Source: Phytomonas francai
Taxonomy: Eukaryota; Euglenozoa; Kinetoplastea; Trypanosomatida; Trypanosomatidae
Assembly: GCA_001766655.1 (NCBI GenBank)
Contig: MJCC01000006.1
Span: 472,730-530,283 of the forward strand
Length of the DNA: 57,554 nt
Direction: 5' to 3'
This document shows, piece after piece, positions 39,201 through 46,795 of the stretch. The notes beneath the pieces are model-generated. The model had not been told where the DNA came from. It did no database searches and saw nothing but the letters and a program-made list of their open reading frames with translations. The position numbers and the translations under genes are program-made. The number at the start of each line of letters is the position of its first letter. The first letter of the stretch is position 1.

Positions 39201-39986
39201 TACGTTCCGATCCATTCCTGCATCACTGAGCCTGCACCTCGATCCAGATCCAGCGTGGGAGGCAAAAGGGTGGTAAACCACACCGGGGGCTGGAGGCGGC
39301 ATGCACGATTTCTTCGTCGTCGCGGCGGCGGAGGCCTGGCGGAAGCTGGTGGACAAAAGCCGCTCACTCCAACTCCCCCATTCGGGCCACGGTGGCGTGA
39401 TCGCGCGGCCCTCGCGCGCCCGGAAAGCCTGGCCCGCCGTGTCCCCACCTCTGAGGGCAGCGTCAGGCCTTAGAGGTGGATTTAGCGTGGCATCTTGACT
39501 TTCCTTCGGCTCGCCCTGCCCTGCCCCCCGCTCCGCGGCGCCCGGTGCGTAGGAGAGCAGCACCAAAAGCAAATCCACATTCCACGTCAGCGCGGAGAAG
39601 ACAAAAGTGAAGTCTTCCACCGGAAGGAGCTCCTGCGGTGGTGGGGGCAGCGGCGGGGGTTCGGATGGAGCGGAATGGAGGCTGGGATGAGGAGGGGCGC
39701 CCATGCCAGACACCGGCACCATCCGCGAGGACCACACCCACGGCGAGGATGCGGTACGTACGGAGCTCGTCTTGTCGGGAGGGATGGCCTGCACGGCGGT
39801 CCCCCCTGCCCTTCCTTGAGGTCCCGGTCTCGACTTGCCATCGACCTCCCTGCGGCCATCAGGCTCCGGCTGCATTAAGTGGGGCCACAATGCGGGCTGC
39901 GATGTTCCCCGCCTTTCCCCCGCATGCAAGCTGCACAGAAGGCTCAATGACGGGACATAGGCTGCCGCCGACGCATGGTGCTCCAT
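36234..39986 (-). CDS. Very long dual-specificity phosphatase-like protein
   Basis: The protein has 1250 residues from the first ATG (39986); the frame extends to 40013 only with a GTG codon. The phosphatase domain is C-terminal, from about residue 1060. The motif FNLSVFFLDSIFRFI follows an Asp (AEDTDRFNLS, general-acid region), and the P-loop SLVHCSAGMHRSCGMVIAY at about 1137 gives HCxxGxxRS with catalytic Cys and Arg. The helices after the P-loop are split by a low-complexity Pro/Gly/Arg insertion and end QRRNIAEPIGAVTLQLKRFA. About 1050 upstream residues are mostly disordered and rich in Ser, Gln, Pro and Arg, with an ALTWNVDLLLVLLSY stretch near 140, and have no recognised domain. It probably dephosphorylates phosphoprotein or another phosphate substrate; which is unknown. 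Kinetoplastids have several atypical phosphatases with large extensions. Confidence 0.85.
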   Translation of the reverse strand: MEHHASAAAYVPSLSLLCSLHAGERRGTSQPALWPHLMQPEPDGRREVDGKSRPGPQGRAGGTAVQAIPPDKTSSVRTASSPWVWSSRMVPVSGMGAPPHPSLHSAPSEPPPLPPPPQELLPVEDFTFVFSALTWNVDLLLVLLSYAPGAAERGAGQGEPKESQDATLNPPLRPDAALRGGDTAGQAFRAREGRAITPPWPEWGSWSERLLSTSFRQASAAATTKKSCMPPPAPGVVYHPFASHAGSGSRCRLSDAGMDRNVRSPIAAHQEGNEEAKGMEETEGKLESYDERAYSSVRSGQNQEGLNFQQTSVLLSALPTTPASSRVNKKRRGARFQRHIFRRRRRRTTHLVHVFESSFLEGPKAHMLYTAPNVEAERFYEDYLDFYSQQRQQQRPELKSELLQEQQLSDCTGTGLRSTNVTCEENYGIPRNLNKSTRAKSPSKPTDMWLYRPWHLFGDSFKLHKNEEDMRVGAYCRHILRSGCEKKPDLSTSTTGKEQSLELRSPALDKISGPDSSDWAMPRPFLIDTAMADDEDEVESASFSDMELDWPGLLRQRRSKKKRSRIGKRLLGSRSRNSSGGTISRPRQKPMSYTTLRHQCTKSNGWRSGEIKDARETYASNGLHQSRLSGPTASTPFLTEAPCAQRSTESFGKISVIHKKVECANAAHHNKDSVHSTESKQTQFPPSLDSTIAGNSSSSASKSSLPFSVRSMLGQEAGGLFLQKFIRAILVVLIAQIRCRDPTQWAHNSGERTPDDGFYRLGDVETAALRYVRRHMSFFKDAITQYVMRSPQEVVRRSLQGVLPFGYAVEQSQSRSPAGGVTGMDVHPSEKSWLGAALTGLPPFAKTKRNAFPSTQSQMSTMSQNVNTEAGPWIRKDRVQEDVLKGQTLTSPDRQIAQLYISGKDAAWQPLLLDYFDITRVLQCYPESSVRKGYGSVSVGPVAPVPHHHIVLGTLKKFIMKSLPPTGLPQSLSATTDAEESNSFLRYLYPYLDSQKGGLLSPLEWVPYVNIPHANLSALQPATYAASSAEAHGCYHWYERQNGGGPTQPWMAIDVAVLPVSRRRIYRCVIPAEDTDRFNLSVFFLDSIFRFINGDGFPCDGALRVSSGRGVAAESSPSRAARDASLLPSSAGLGCSLVHCSAGMHRSCGMVIAYLLWSLRQRRAMAAAYPTPSLPLPQRGKRGERGGSTTSPFARPTPGAEREVGAVESGDRGDVVDACVQHVRQRRNIAEPIGAVTLQLKRFAAELQIL

Positions 39987-40012
39987 GTGATATAATTCTC
40001 CGCTACAAGCCA

Positions 40013-40078
40013 CTGTGCATCAATACGTAATAGGTAAATAATAGTAATAACAATAATAATAGAGAGATAGAAGGGGGA
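40013..40078 (-). promoter_or_regulatory. Candidate spliced-leader acceptor for the phosphatase gene
   Basis: On the minus strand TCCCCCTTCTATCTCTCTA (about 40078-40060) is followed by AT-rich sequence with no AG until ACAG at 40014-40013, 27 bases before the ATG at 39986. This supports that ATG. Confidence 0.45.
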
Positions 40079-40643
40079 TGATGCTCCAAGCACAACAACA
40101 ACAACAACAACAACAGCCCTGCTGACTCGAGGAGCCGAAATGGCCACATAACTAAATAGACAAATTCATAGGAAATTCTTTAATTTTTTAAATTTCATTC
40201 TGCTTCCATGCTATTTATTCTTTTAAAAATTCCTGAATAAGTCTAAATATTTTCATATATAATCATATAACTCAAAAAGAAGGAAGCACAATTGCATATA
40301 TATATATATATATTTATAGTTATACTATTTAAAAGAAGCACTTGCCTCATGCTTCCATCTTAAATTTAGAAATATAAGCACCGTTTTTTTGTATAACCTT
40401 TACTGCGTTAATGTAAGTAATCTTAAAAGAAAAAAGGTACTATCCATTATTCTGTTTAGTTTCTCATCACTAGCATTCAGTGGTAGATGAACAAGAGGCA
40501 CGCTGTAGCACATGAATAACACTGGAAGGAATCAAACATAGTAAAAAAGTGAAAATATCAGCATACGAAGGTAAAAAATAAGTAAACAGAGAACATCAAA
40601 GATACATACATACGCATAGACTCACATACATACATGCATACAA

Positions 40644-40683
<40 letters not shown>

Positions 40684-41856
40684 AGTGTGTGTGTGTGTGT
40701 GTATGTGAGAAAACGTTAATTGTATTCCCAAACCTAAGCGTCCAGTAAAAGAAGTATGTATTTTCTTATATTTTTCAGGAGGGGAATCTAAAATCACAAG
40801 CGAGCAACTTTATGTACCTCAAACGAGGAACGACACATTTGTTATTTTAATGAATTAATTAAACAAAGCTACTTTACCTTTTTAGTTCACTTTTCTTCCA
40901 TTCCTCACGGAAAACAACACAATAATCAATTAATCATCAGGATACATTCAGGATAGAATTGATCTCCTTTCAGATCCATTTCATAGGCACACAGAGGCGC
41001 TAAGAGCGCTCCACACTTGTATATCCCTCTATGATGATTACACGGTAAGTTTGGGAGAAAAGTAAAGTAGAGGGAAAATGTACTAGAAAAAAAAAGCCTA
41101 AAGAAGTAATACGACTTCACAAAGCCTCCCGCCAATAATAGCTAGGAAGCCATTAAAGAGACTATTATGACCTACACTATTTATTTTACTCCTCATCGTG
41201 CATTTTTGTCTACACACTAAACATTTCCAAACGCGCTCTGTTAATGTAGTATACTGCACATCTTAGTAAATTATATATTTGATTATTTACCGCCTGCAGA
41301 AGCTGAAGAAGAGTAGAAATGATAATGCATTACACAATAACAGGAAGTTTGGAAATAGTATTTCTCCTCTAGTTCGTGCCTCACGCTGTGGCTATTGTTA
41401 TCAAAATGTTTATTTGTGCAACTTCTTTAACCTCTTGGGTGGAAATCAACAGAGCGCGGTTAAAGTTCAAAAAATGGTTGGTACAAAAAAAATTGAAAGA
41501 CATATGGTGCAGGGGTCAAGACTCAGCATTCAAACACACAGTAACACACAGGCTCACACGAATTAAATACAATAAGCAATTACAGGAATATTGGATGGGA
41601 AATATATGTATTATTAATCTTTTATATACATATATATGATAATAGTGATGATTCCTGAAAAAAAGTGAAACAAACATAATGTGCAACTGGTATAAAGATA
41701 AAACTAAAAATTTAAAATAATTCCTTCCAAACTCATATTTTTTTTTTATATATAAGAGACGAATTCTGTTAGAGACTACGTTTTATTCCGCCTGCTATTA
41801 TTGGTTCACCCACAATACCTATTTTTGCATCTAGATTTGTCCTATTATTTGTGTGT
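40014..41856. repeat. Spacer with several microsatellites, no gene seen
   Basis: This is a 1.84 kb AT-rich spacer. It has (CAA)n at about 40091-40116, (AT)n at 40295-40312, an (AT)14 run at 40651-40678 and (GT)9 at 40685-40702. Open frames here (for example 41279-41566 plus) are Asn/Lys/Ile-rich and chance-like. Confidence 0.75.
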
Positions 41857-43599
41857 CTACCCCTTTTTGGGGCTGCTGATGCCCTGCGAAAAGAAGGCGG
41901 CTGAGATAAGTGCCGTGAAGAAGAGCGTCATCACCCACCCAAAGTACATGCGCAGCACCACATTCCATCGGATATTCTGGATCCCAACATCTGCTATGCT
42001 AATAGCTACCACCGCACCCGTGATGCAATGCGTTGACGATATCGGGATACCAAACAACGTCGCAAACGAAACCACCATCGCGGTCGCCAACTCCGCCGCG
42101 AAGCCGCGGAACGGTGTGATGACCGCGATTTTTTCGCCGAGTAAGCGCATGATATTCATGCCGAAGGTCGCGAGGCCGATCACGATGCCGGCGCCACCCA
42201 AGCACAGCATCCATATCTTCACCTCCGCCACGCTGGACACGCTGTGCGAGGAGTAGATGCCCCAAATCGCGGCGAGTGGGCCGATCGCGTTGCTCACGTC
42301 GTTGGCGCCGTGCGCGAGGGAGGTGCAGGCCGCGGTGAAGATCTGGAGGTAGCGGAACATGTACTCCGCGCGGGGGTCGAAGTGGAGGGTGCCCTGCCTA
42401 TCGCGGCACATAAAAGGGGCGTCGCGGCCGAGCTCGGAGGGCACCGCGGCGGGCTCGGGCCCGGCGCTGCTCCCGTCCCGCACCGCCTCGGCATCCTCGT
42501 CAGGGAGGTGATCCTCCGGGGTGTCGTGGTGGTCCTCGTTCGTGTCGTCGTCGTCATTAAAGACCACGGCCCCGGTGGTCTCGACGGGCGCGTCCAGGCT
42601 CTTCCCGGCTTTCTCACGCACCTCTCCCCGCCCCGCGGTCGCGCCGGCGAATTCACCGCCAAGGTGATCCATCTCTCGGGGACCGGCATTTGCCGTCTCT
42701 TCTTGACTCGTCTTCGGTTTGGCGATCACGGATACCTCGGGAATGGCATCGGGCGGCAGCGGCTTGCCGACGATCAGAATCGAGCGCATGGCCTCAATCA
42801 CAGGGATGCCCTTCTCAGCCGCAACCCGACTCGCCACCTTCTCCATGGCCCGGATGCGCCGCTTCAGAAGCGGGATGCACGGAATCGAAAGAAGACACAA
42901 GCCGACACTAATCACCACCGAGACCCACGCCGCACGACCCTTAGACCAATTTAGCTTGCTCGACGCCGCAATCAGGAATATAAAAATAAACTCCATCAAG
43001 CAGGTTACGAATACCACCACGGGCAGCATGTAGGGAGCCATATGCGCTGCATTTTTACGCTGAAGGATACAGTAGCGCACGGCGTAGTAGATGACCAGGG
43101 CGACGGCCCCGGCGAGGACCGGCGATATGACCCAGGAGATCACAATCGGGACCACACCCTTGACGTAGGGAAAAGAATCGGAGCTATCCGCCCAGTGCAC
43201 CGCACCGAAGCCTCCGTAGACGAGCGCGAAGCCGATGATGCCGCCCGCCACGCTCTGATGCGACGACACTGTAAACTCCGTCCACGTCGCGATGAGAAGC
43301 CAGAGGAACGTGGCGCCGAGTGTGCAGAGAAAGCCATACATCAGAACGTAGGGGTCCTTCTCGAAGGAGGAGGCACTCGCGATGCCGCTCGACATGGTCA
43401 CGGAGACCTTGCTGCCGAGCAGAGCCGCACCGCCGAACTCACAAAACGTCGCGATAATGATGATCTGTGTAAGTGTAAGGACGCGAGAACCATAGCTGGT
43501 CCCGAAAGCATTCGACAGATCGTTCGCACCATTACCGTAAGCCACGAGGAAGCTCGTGATAATTCCAAAAATGAAGATCCATAAGTAGGGTTGGACCAT
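41857..43599 (-). CDS. PiT-family inorganic phosphate transporter (PHO-4 / PHO89-like)
   Basis: The protein has 580 residues with two inverted membrane halves. The first contains NGANDLSNAFGTSYGSRVLT (about 23-42) and the second HGANDVSNAIGPLAAIWGIY (about 431), the duplicated GANDxxNAxG signature of PiT transporters. Further hallmarks are SSHQSVAGGIIGFALV and SSTHCITGAVVAI, the paired S-S-H / S-S-T-H-C hairpins. About ten to twelve helices flank a hydrophilic acidic loop (about 265-400; GC-rich) between the halves. The protein imports phosphate with Na+ or H+ at the plasma membrane or an acidocalcisome; which one cannot be read here. The start is the first ATG and gives a hydrophobic first helix with no separate signal peptide. 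Confidence 0.97.
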   Translation of the reverse strand: MVQPYLWIFIFGIITSFLVAYGNGANDLSNAFGTSYGSRVLTLTQIIIIATFCEFGGAALLGSKVSVTMSSGIASASSFEKDPYVLMYGFLCTLGATFLWLLIATWTEFTVSSHQSVAGGIIGFALVYGGFGAVHWADSSDSFPYVKGVVPIVISWVISPVLAGAVALVIYYAVRYCILQRKNAAHMAPYMLPVVVFVTCLMEFIFIFLIAASSKLNWSKGRAAWVSVVISVGLCLLSIPCIPLLKRRIRAMEKVASRVAAEKGIPVIEAMRSILIVGKPLPPDAIPEVSVIAKPKTSQEETANAGPREMDHLGGEFAGATAGRGEVREKAGKSLDAPVETTGAVVFNDDDDTNEDHHDTPEDHLPDEDAEAVRDGSSAGPEPAAVPSELGRDAPFMCRDRQGTLHFDPRAEYMFRYLQIFTAACTSLAHGANDVSNAIGPLAAIWGIYSSHSVSSVAEVKIWMLCLGGAGIVIGLATFGMNIMRLLGEKIAVITPFRGFAAELATAMVVSFATLFGIPISSTHCITGAVVAISIADVGIQNIRWNVVLRMYFGWVMTLFFTALISAAFFSQGISSPKKG

Positions 43600-43687
43600 T
43601 CTCCGTTAAATATCAGTGACACAAACAATAAAGAAAGTAAATATGTTATGTATACTGTAAGCTTGGCAAGAGGCAGGGGAGAGTAGT

Positions 43688-43688
<1 letters not shown>

Positions 43689-43736
<48 letters not shown>

Positions 43737-43773
43737 GCAGCAAAAAAGTGAGAGGAAAAAAGAGGAAATAGGA
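43689..43773 (-). promoter_or_regulatory. Candidate spliced-leader acceptor with (CA)21 between tract and AG
   Basis: On the minus strand CCTATTTCCTCTTTTTTCCT (about 43773-43754) continues through TTTTTTGCTGCTTTTA into an uninterrupted (CA)21 and then AG at 43690-43689. This lies 90 bases before the ATG at 43599. The repeat sits exactly where the spacer between tract and acceptor would be. Confidence 0.4.
43691..43732. repeat. (GT)21 microsatellite
   Basis: Uninterrupted dinucleotide repeat of 42 bases in the leader region of the phosphate transporter gene. Confidence 0.97.
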
Positions 43774-44040
43774 TAGTCTTTTACGCGCCAAAATGAAAAG
43801 ATAATCCAATAAAATGGGTTTTATTGCTGCATTGATGGCCAACTTGGTGCTCTTTTTAAATAGACTGGGTACCGTCCATTTGTGGAGAGAGAAGGGGAAG
43901 AAGGGAAAAAGACATGATTAAGAAAAAAAGTGTGTGAGAGTCTCACCGCATACTATCACATGCAGCCCTCCTTGGGTGTTTCCTTCAGATACATTCAACG
44001 ACAGCTCCCGATTGCTTTTGAAGCACAAGAGTTGGGAACG

Positions 44041-46146
44041 CTACGGGTGCTGCTGCTTTGACGCTGCGTACGCCATGTTCTTCGCGTGATTCAATAGCCA
44101 TCTGTTTAGAACGATATCATCCCATACAACGAAGCAAATAAGCATCAGATACAGATAAACACTCCAAAGATCTCTTCCCTTCCTTATGAGCCGGAGAACA
44201 TAGTACACTTGCCAACTCCAGTTGACGCTACAGCACAGGCCGTAGACGACGAGCGCAACGAAAGAAAGAATACGAGCAAGCGACGGAGACAATCCAAAGA
44301 ATCGGGAGGCTAACAGCACATTCACACAGTAGCCAAATGAGGAGAACCCTGCGTACACTACAATGCAACGGAAGATGTTTTCCTTTTTATAGTCATTCAT
44401 AATACTAAAGTAGTTGAATATCACGACGCACAGATGGTGTATCCATGTTGACCACCGCATCCGCTCGACAACAATCATAGCCACAAAGTCTGGAAGGGCG
44501 AAAATGCAACCGAGATTGCGTAGGGTGTTGCCTTCCCATTCATCATACAGCACGATGCGGGTGAGATGATACACCGCGAATGGGGTGATGCTGATCAAAA
44601 TACCAGCTTTGATAAGATTTCCGATAATGTAAAACTTCTTTGCCGTCGAGGCGATACGACGAAAGGAGCTTGAGTCGCGTTCGAGAAAGTAGTAAATCAT
44701 GTAGTATGAAGAGAAGGTCAGGTAACTGCCAACGAGAAATAGGCCGAGGTGGTCGAGTGTATCAAGAACATGGTTTTGGAGGAAGTAAACCACAATAATG
44801 TTTAATATGGCAGCCAGGCCTGTGACTGCAATGGCGGGCTCAAGATTTATATTCATGTCCAGCACGTATGCACGTACAAATGAAGTAGGACTCGACGATG
44901 GGAAACTCGTCAAAAAGGCCTTCTCCGTGGAGTCATCTCTTGAAAAATGCTCAAGACCTCGGCGATGTCCGGGGGCGTATCCAGTAGGGTTCCTCGGTGG
45001 TACAGTAATAAGAGGTTTGGCCTGGTTGTTATAAACTGCGAGCGTACGATGGAAAAGACTCATGCCGACACCCATAGGCGCTACCTTGGGATCATTACTC
45101 GGCAACAGATCAGATTGTGTATTTAAAAAAGTCGAATCTAATGGTCGGGTTTCCAAGAATTGGGTGGTGGAATGCGATGGTGTCGACCTCGTGAACGACA
45201 AGTCCTGAGGCCTGGCATTAGTGTCTTTTCTGGGTACTAGTGAGTGCGTTGGCGCACTCAACGGGATCGCATTCCCTTGTAGGATCCCCCTTCTCACCGG
45301 CATGCTCGTTAGCAAATCCCCTTCACTAAATTCTGCCCCTTGGTGTTGATATTCCTTGTGAACCACTCCTGAAAAGCTAATTTGCCTACACTCGTAATAC
45401 GCCTTGATTATTTCCAAAAGCTCCGCATCAAAATCATTCATTGGAGAGGCCTTTCCGAACTGTTTAGAAACGACGTGGGACGCTCTTGTGTTGAGCCCTA
45501 CGTTTTCTGCCAAGGACTGGCTGACTGTCCTATCGTCGTGGACACCTTCCTTTGGGAGAGGAGGACCTTCAGAGGTTGAAATGGGATTATGTGTTGTGGT
45601 ATCGTCGACATGGTAAACATCTTCCTCGATAGGAGTCTCGACCTTACCGTCCACCGATGCCTCCGTAGATCGCCAGGCCCTGGATGAAGAGCATGTATGC
45701 CTTAAAGACATTGTGAAGCTGCGACGATAGGGGGCCTCACCCTCGTGCCCGTTCCTGTGATCCCACTCGCTTCCCCCGGTGGAAGACTGATTGGGATTTG
45801 CGATCTTTTTCTGAGCTTCGTCATGTCCCCCCGTGTGGGTTTTTGATGAGAGATCAGACGATTTAGTCACTGATGTCCGAGCTACGTATCGCTCCACCCG
45901 TTCCACATACTTCAAATAGGAGTTATCTTCTTGTCTGCCATAAGCCACCAGCTCATCGTATACGTCAGTGTTGGAGCTAGTCATCCTCGAGTGGTCGAAA
46001 TCATCGGCTTGATTCCCATTAAAGGTTTTAGTCCGCATTCCAGTGTTGGTCATCCGTGTGTTGTGGCTTTCCTTGGTAACATCGATGCATATCAAAGAAT
46101 GGGACACAGAGGAAGAATCTGTTTCACCCTTTTCTTTCGAATTCAT
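44041..46146 (-). CDS. TLC-domain-like polytopic membrane protein
   Basis: The protein has 701 residues. A hydrophilic Ser/Thr/His-rich N-terminus of about 430 residues precedes seven or so transmembrane helices. Their order is VTGLAAILNIIVVYFL, LFLVGSYLTFSSYYMIYY, FYIIGNLIKAGILISITPFA, then DFVAMIVVERMRWSTWIHHL, CVVIFNYFSIMNDY, the following FGLSPSLARILSFVALVV and SVYLYLMLICFVVW. The DFVAMIVV...WIHHLCVVIFNYF segment, an Asp followed about 15 residues later by a His-His pair before a long helix, matches the TRAM/LAG1/CLN8 (TLC) core. That core is found in ceramide synthases and lipid-regulating proteins. It lacks obvious homeodomain or Lag1 features beyond the H-H pair, so a ceramide synthase role is not claimed. 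The N-terminal extension is disordered and of unknown use. The start is the first ATG. Confidence 0.85.
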   Translation of the reverse strand: MNSKEKGETDSSSVSHSLICIDVTKESHNTRMTNTGMRTKTFNGNQADDFDHSRMTSSNTDVYDELVAYGRQEDNSYLKYVERVERYVARTSVTKSSDLSSKTHTGGHDEAQKKIANPNQSSTGGSEWDHRNGHEGEAPYRRSFTMSLRHTCSSSRAWRSTEASVDGKVETPIEEDVYHVDDTTTHNPISTSEGPPLPKEGVHDDRTVSQSLAENVGLNTRASHVVSKQFGKASPMNDFDAELLEIIKAYYECRQISFSGVVHKEYQHQGAEFSEGDLLTSMPVRRGILQGNAIPLSAPTHSLVPRKDTNARPQDLSFTRSTPSHSTTQFLETRPLDSTFLNTQSDLLPSNDPKVAPMGVGMSLFHRTLAVYNNQAKPLITVPPRNPTGYAPGHRRGLEHFSRDDSTEKAFLTSFPSSSPTSFVRAYVLDMNINLEPAIAVTGLAAILNIIVVYFLQNHVLDTLDHLGLFLVGSYLTFSSYYMIYYFLERDSSSFRRIASTAKKFYIIGNLIKAGILISITPFAVYHLTRIVLYDEWEGNTLRNLGCIFALPDFVAMIVVERMRWSTWIHHLCVVIFNYFSIMNDYKKENIFRCIVVYAGFSSFGYCVNVLLASRFFGLSPSLARILSFVALVVYGLCCSVNWSWQVYYVLRLIRKGRDLWSVYLYLMLICFVVWDDIVLNRWLLNHAKNMAYAASKQQHP

Positions 46147-46795
46147 GTCAACAGACTAAAATAGAAACTGAGGTTCTCCTAAGCTTAATTAAGTCGTGTT
46201 GTGTTGCAAAACAAAACGTATTTTCTTTTTTTGCTACGGTGACAACAAACCACCCGTGCTAATTCCCCTTGTATAAAGCAAACAGGAGGACTAAGCAATA
46301 AGACCTATGTATAGCTACGCAACCATAAAAATATGTATATCCGCGTTTATCCACGCAATTTGGCCTGTTTTTACCTCCCCCTCCGCCCACTACACCCCTT
46401 CTTACCGCTTTCTACTGGAAAAAAAAAATGTTTGACTCAGTGGGAGGTTTGTGGTTCAAAATTGAACAGTCAAATAGCACTTGAAAATGGGTGTAATACA
46501 CCACCCCACATCGAAGCAATCCTAACCACATTATTCTCGCAAAGGAGAAATATTGCATCAATTGATTGTGGAATTAAAAAGTCCAACACTTATAAAATAG
46601 ACTTCCCAATTAGCTTGCATATTTTGCGCAGAATGGTATAGAATATATATGAATACTTGACTTTTTTGAAGAGCCAAAACTACTAGGATTTTTTTCTATC
46701 CATGTTGTAGCCCAGTTTTTATGATCGCCGTATTAATTCATGCATGCGAAAGGGAAATGGAAAAAAAAAATCGCTAGCATACGGCATATCCGACA
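46147..46795. other. Intergenic spacer, no gene seen
   Basis: AT-rich spacer of 649 bases. A 102-codon plus-strand frame (46333-46641) is antisense to the array and chance-like. An A9 run lies near 46420. I see no clear acceptor for the TLC-like gene. Confidence 0.5.

Larger units (their letters stand above)
43600..44040. other. Intergenic spacer of the phosphate transporter leader
   Basis: Short spacer containing the acceptor candidate and (GT)21 above. The remainder is the 3' untranslated region of the TLC-like gene, purine-rich near 43895-43940 on the plus strand. No other element is seen. Confidence 0.5.

Noticed and set aside
44041..46146. Ceramide synthase call for the TLC-like protein
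   Set aside because: Only a TLC-type helix pattern and an H-H pair are visible; without the wider Lag1 motif a specific enzyme is not supported.
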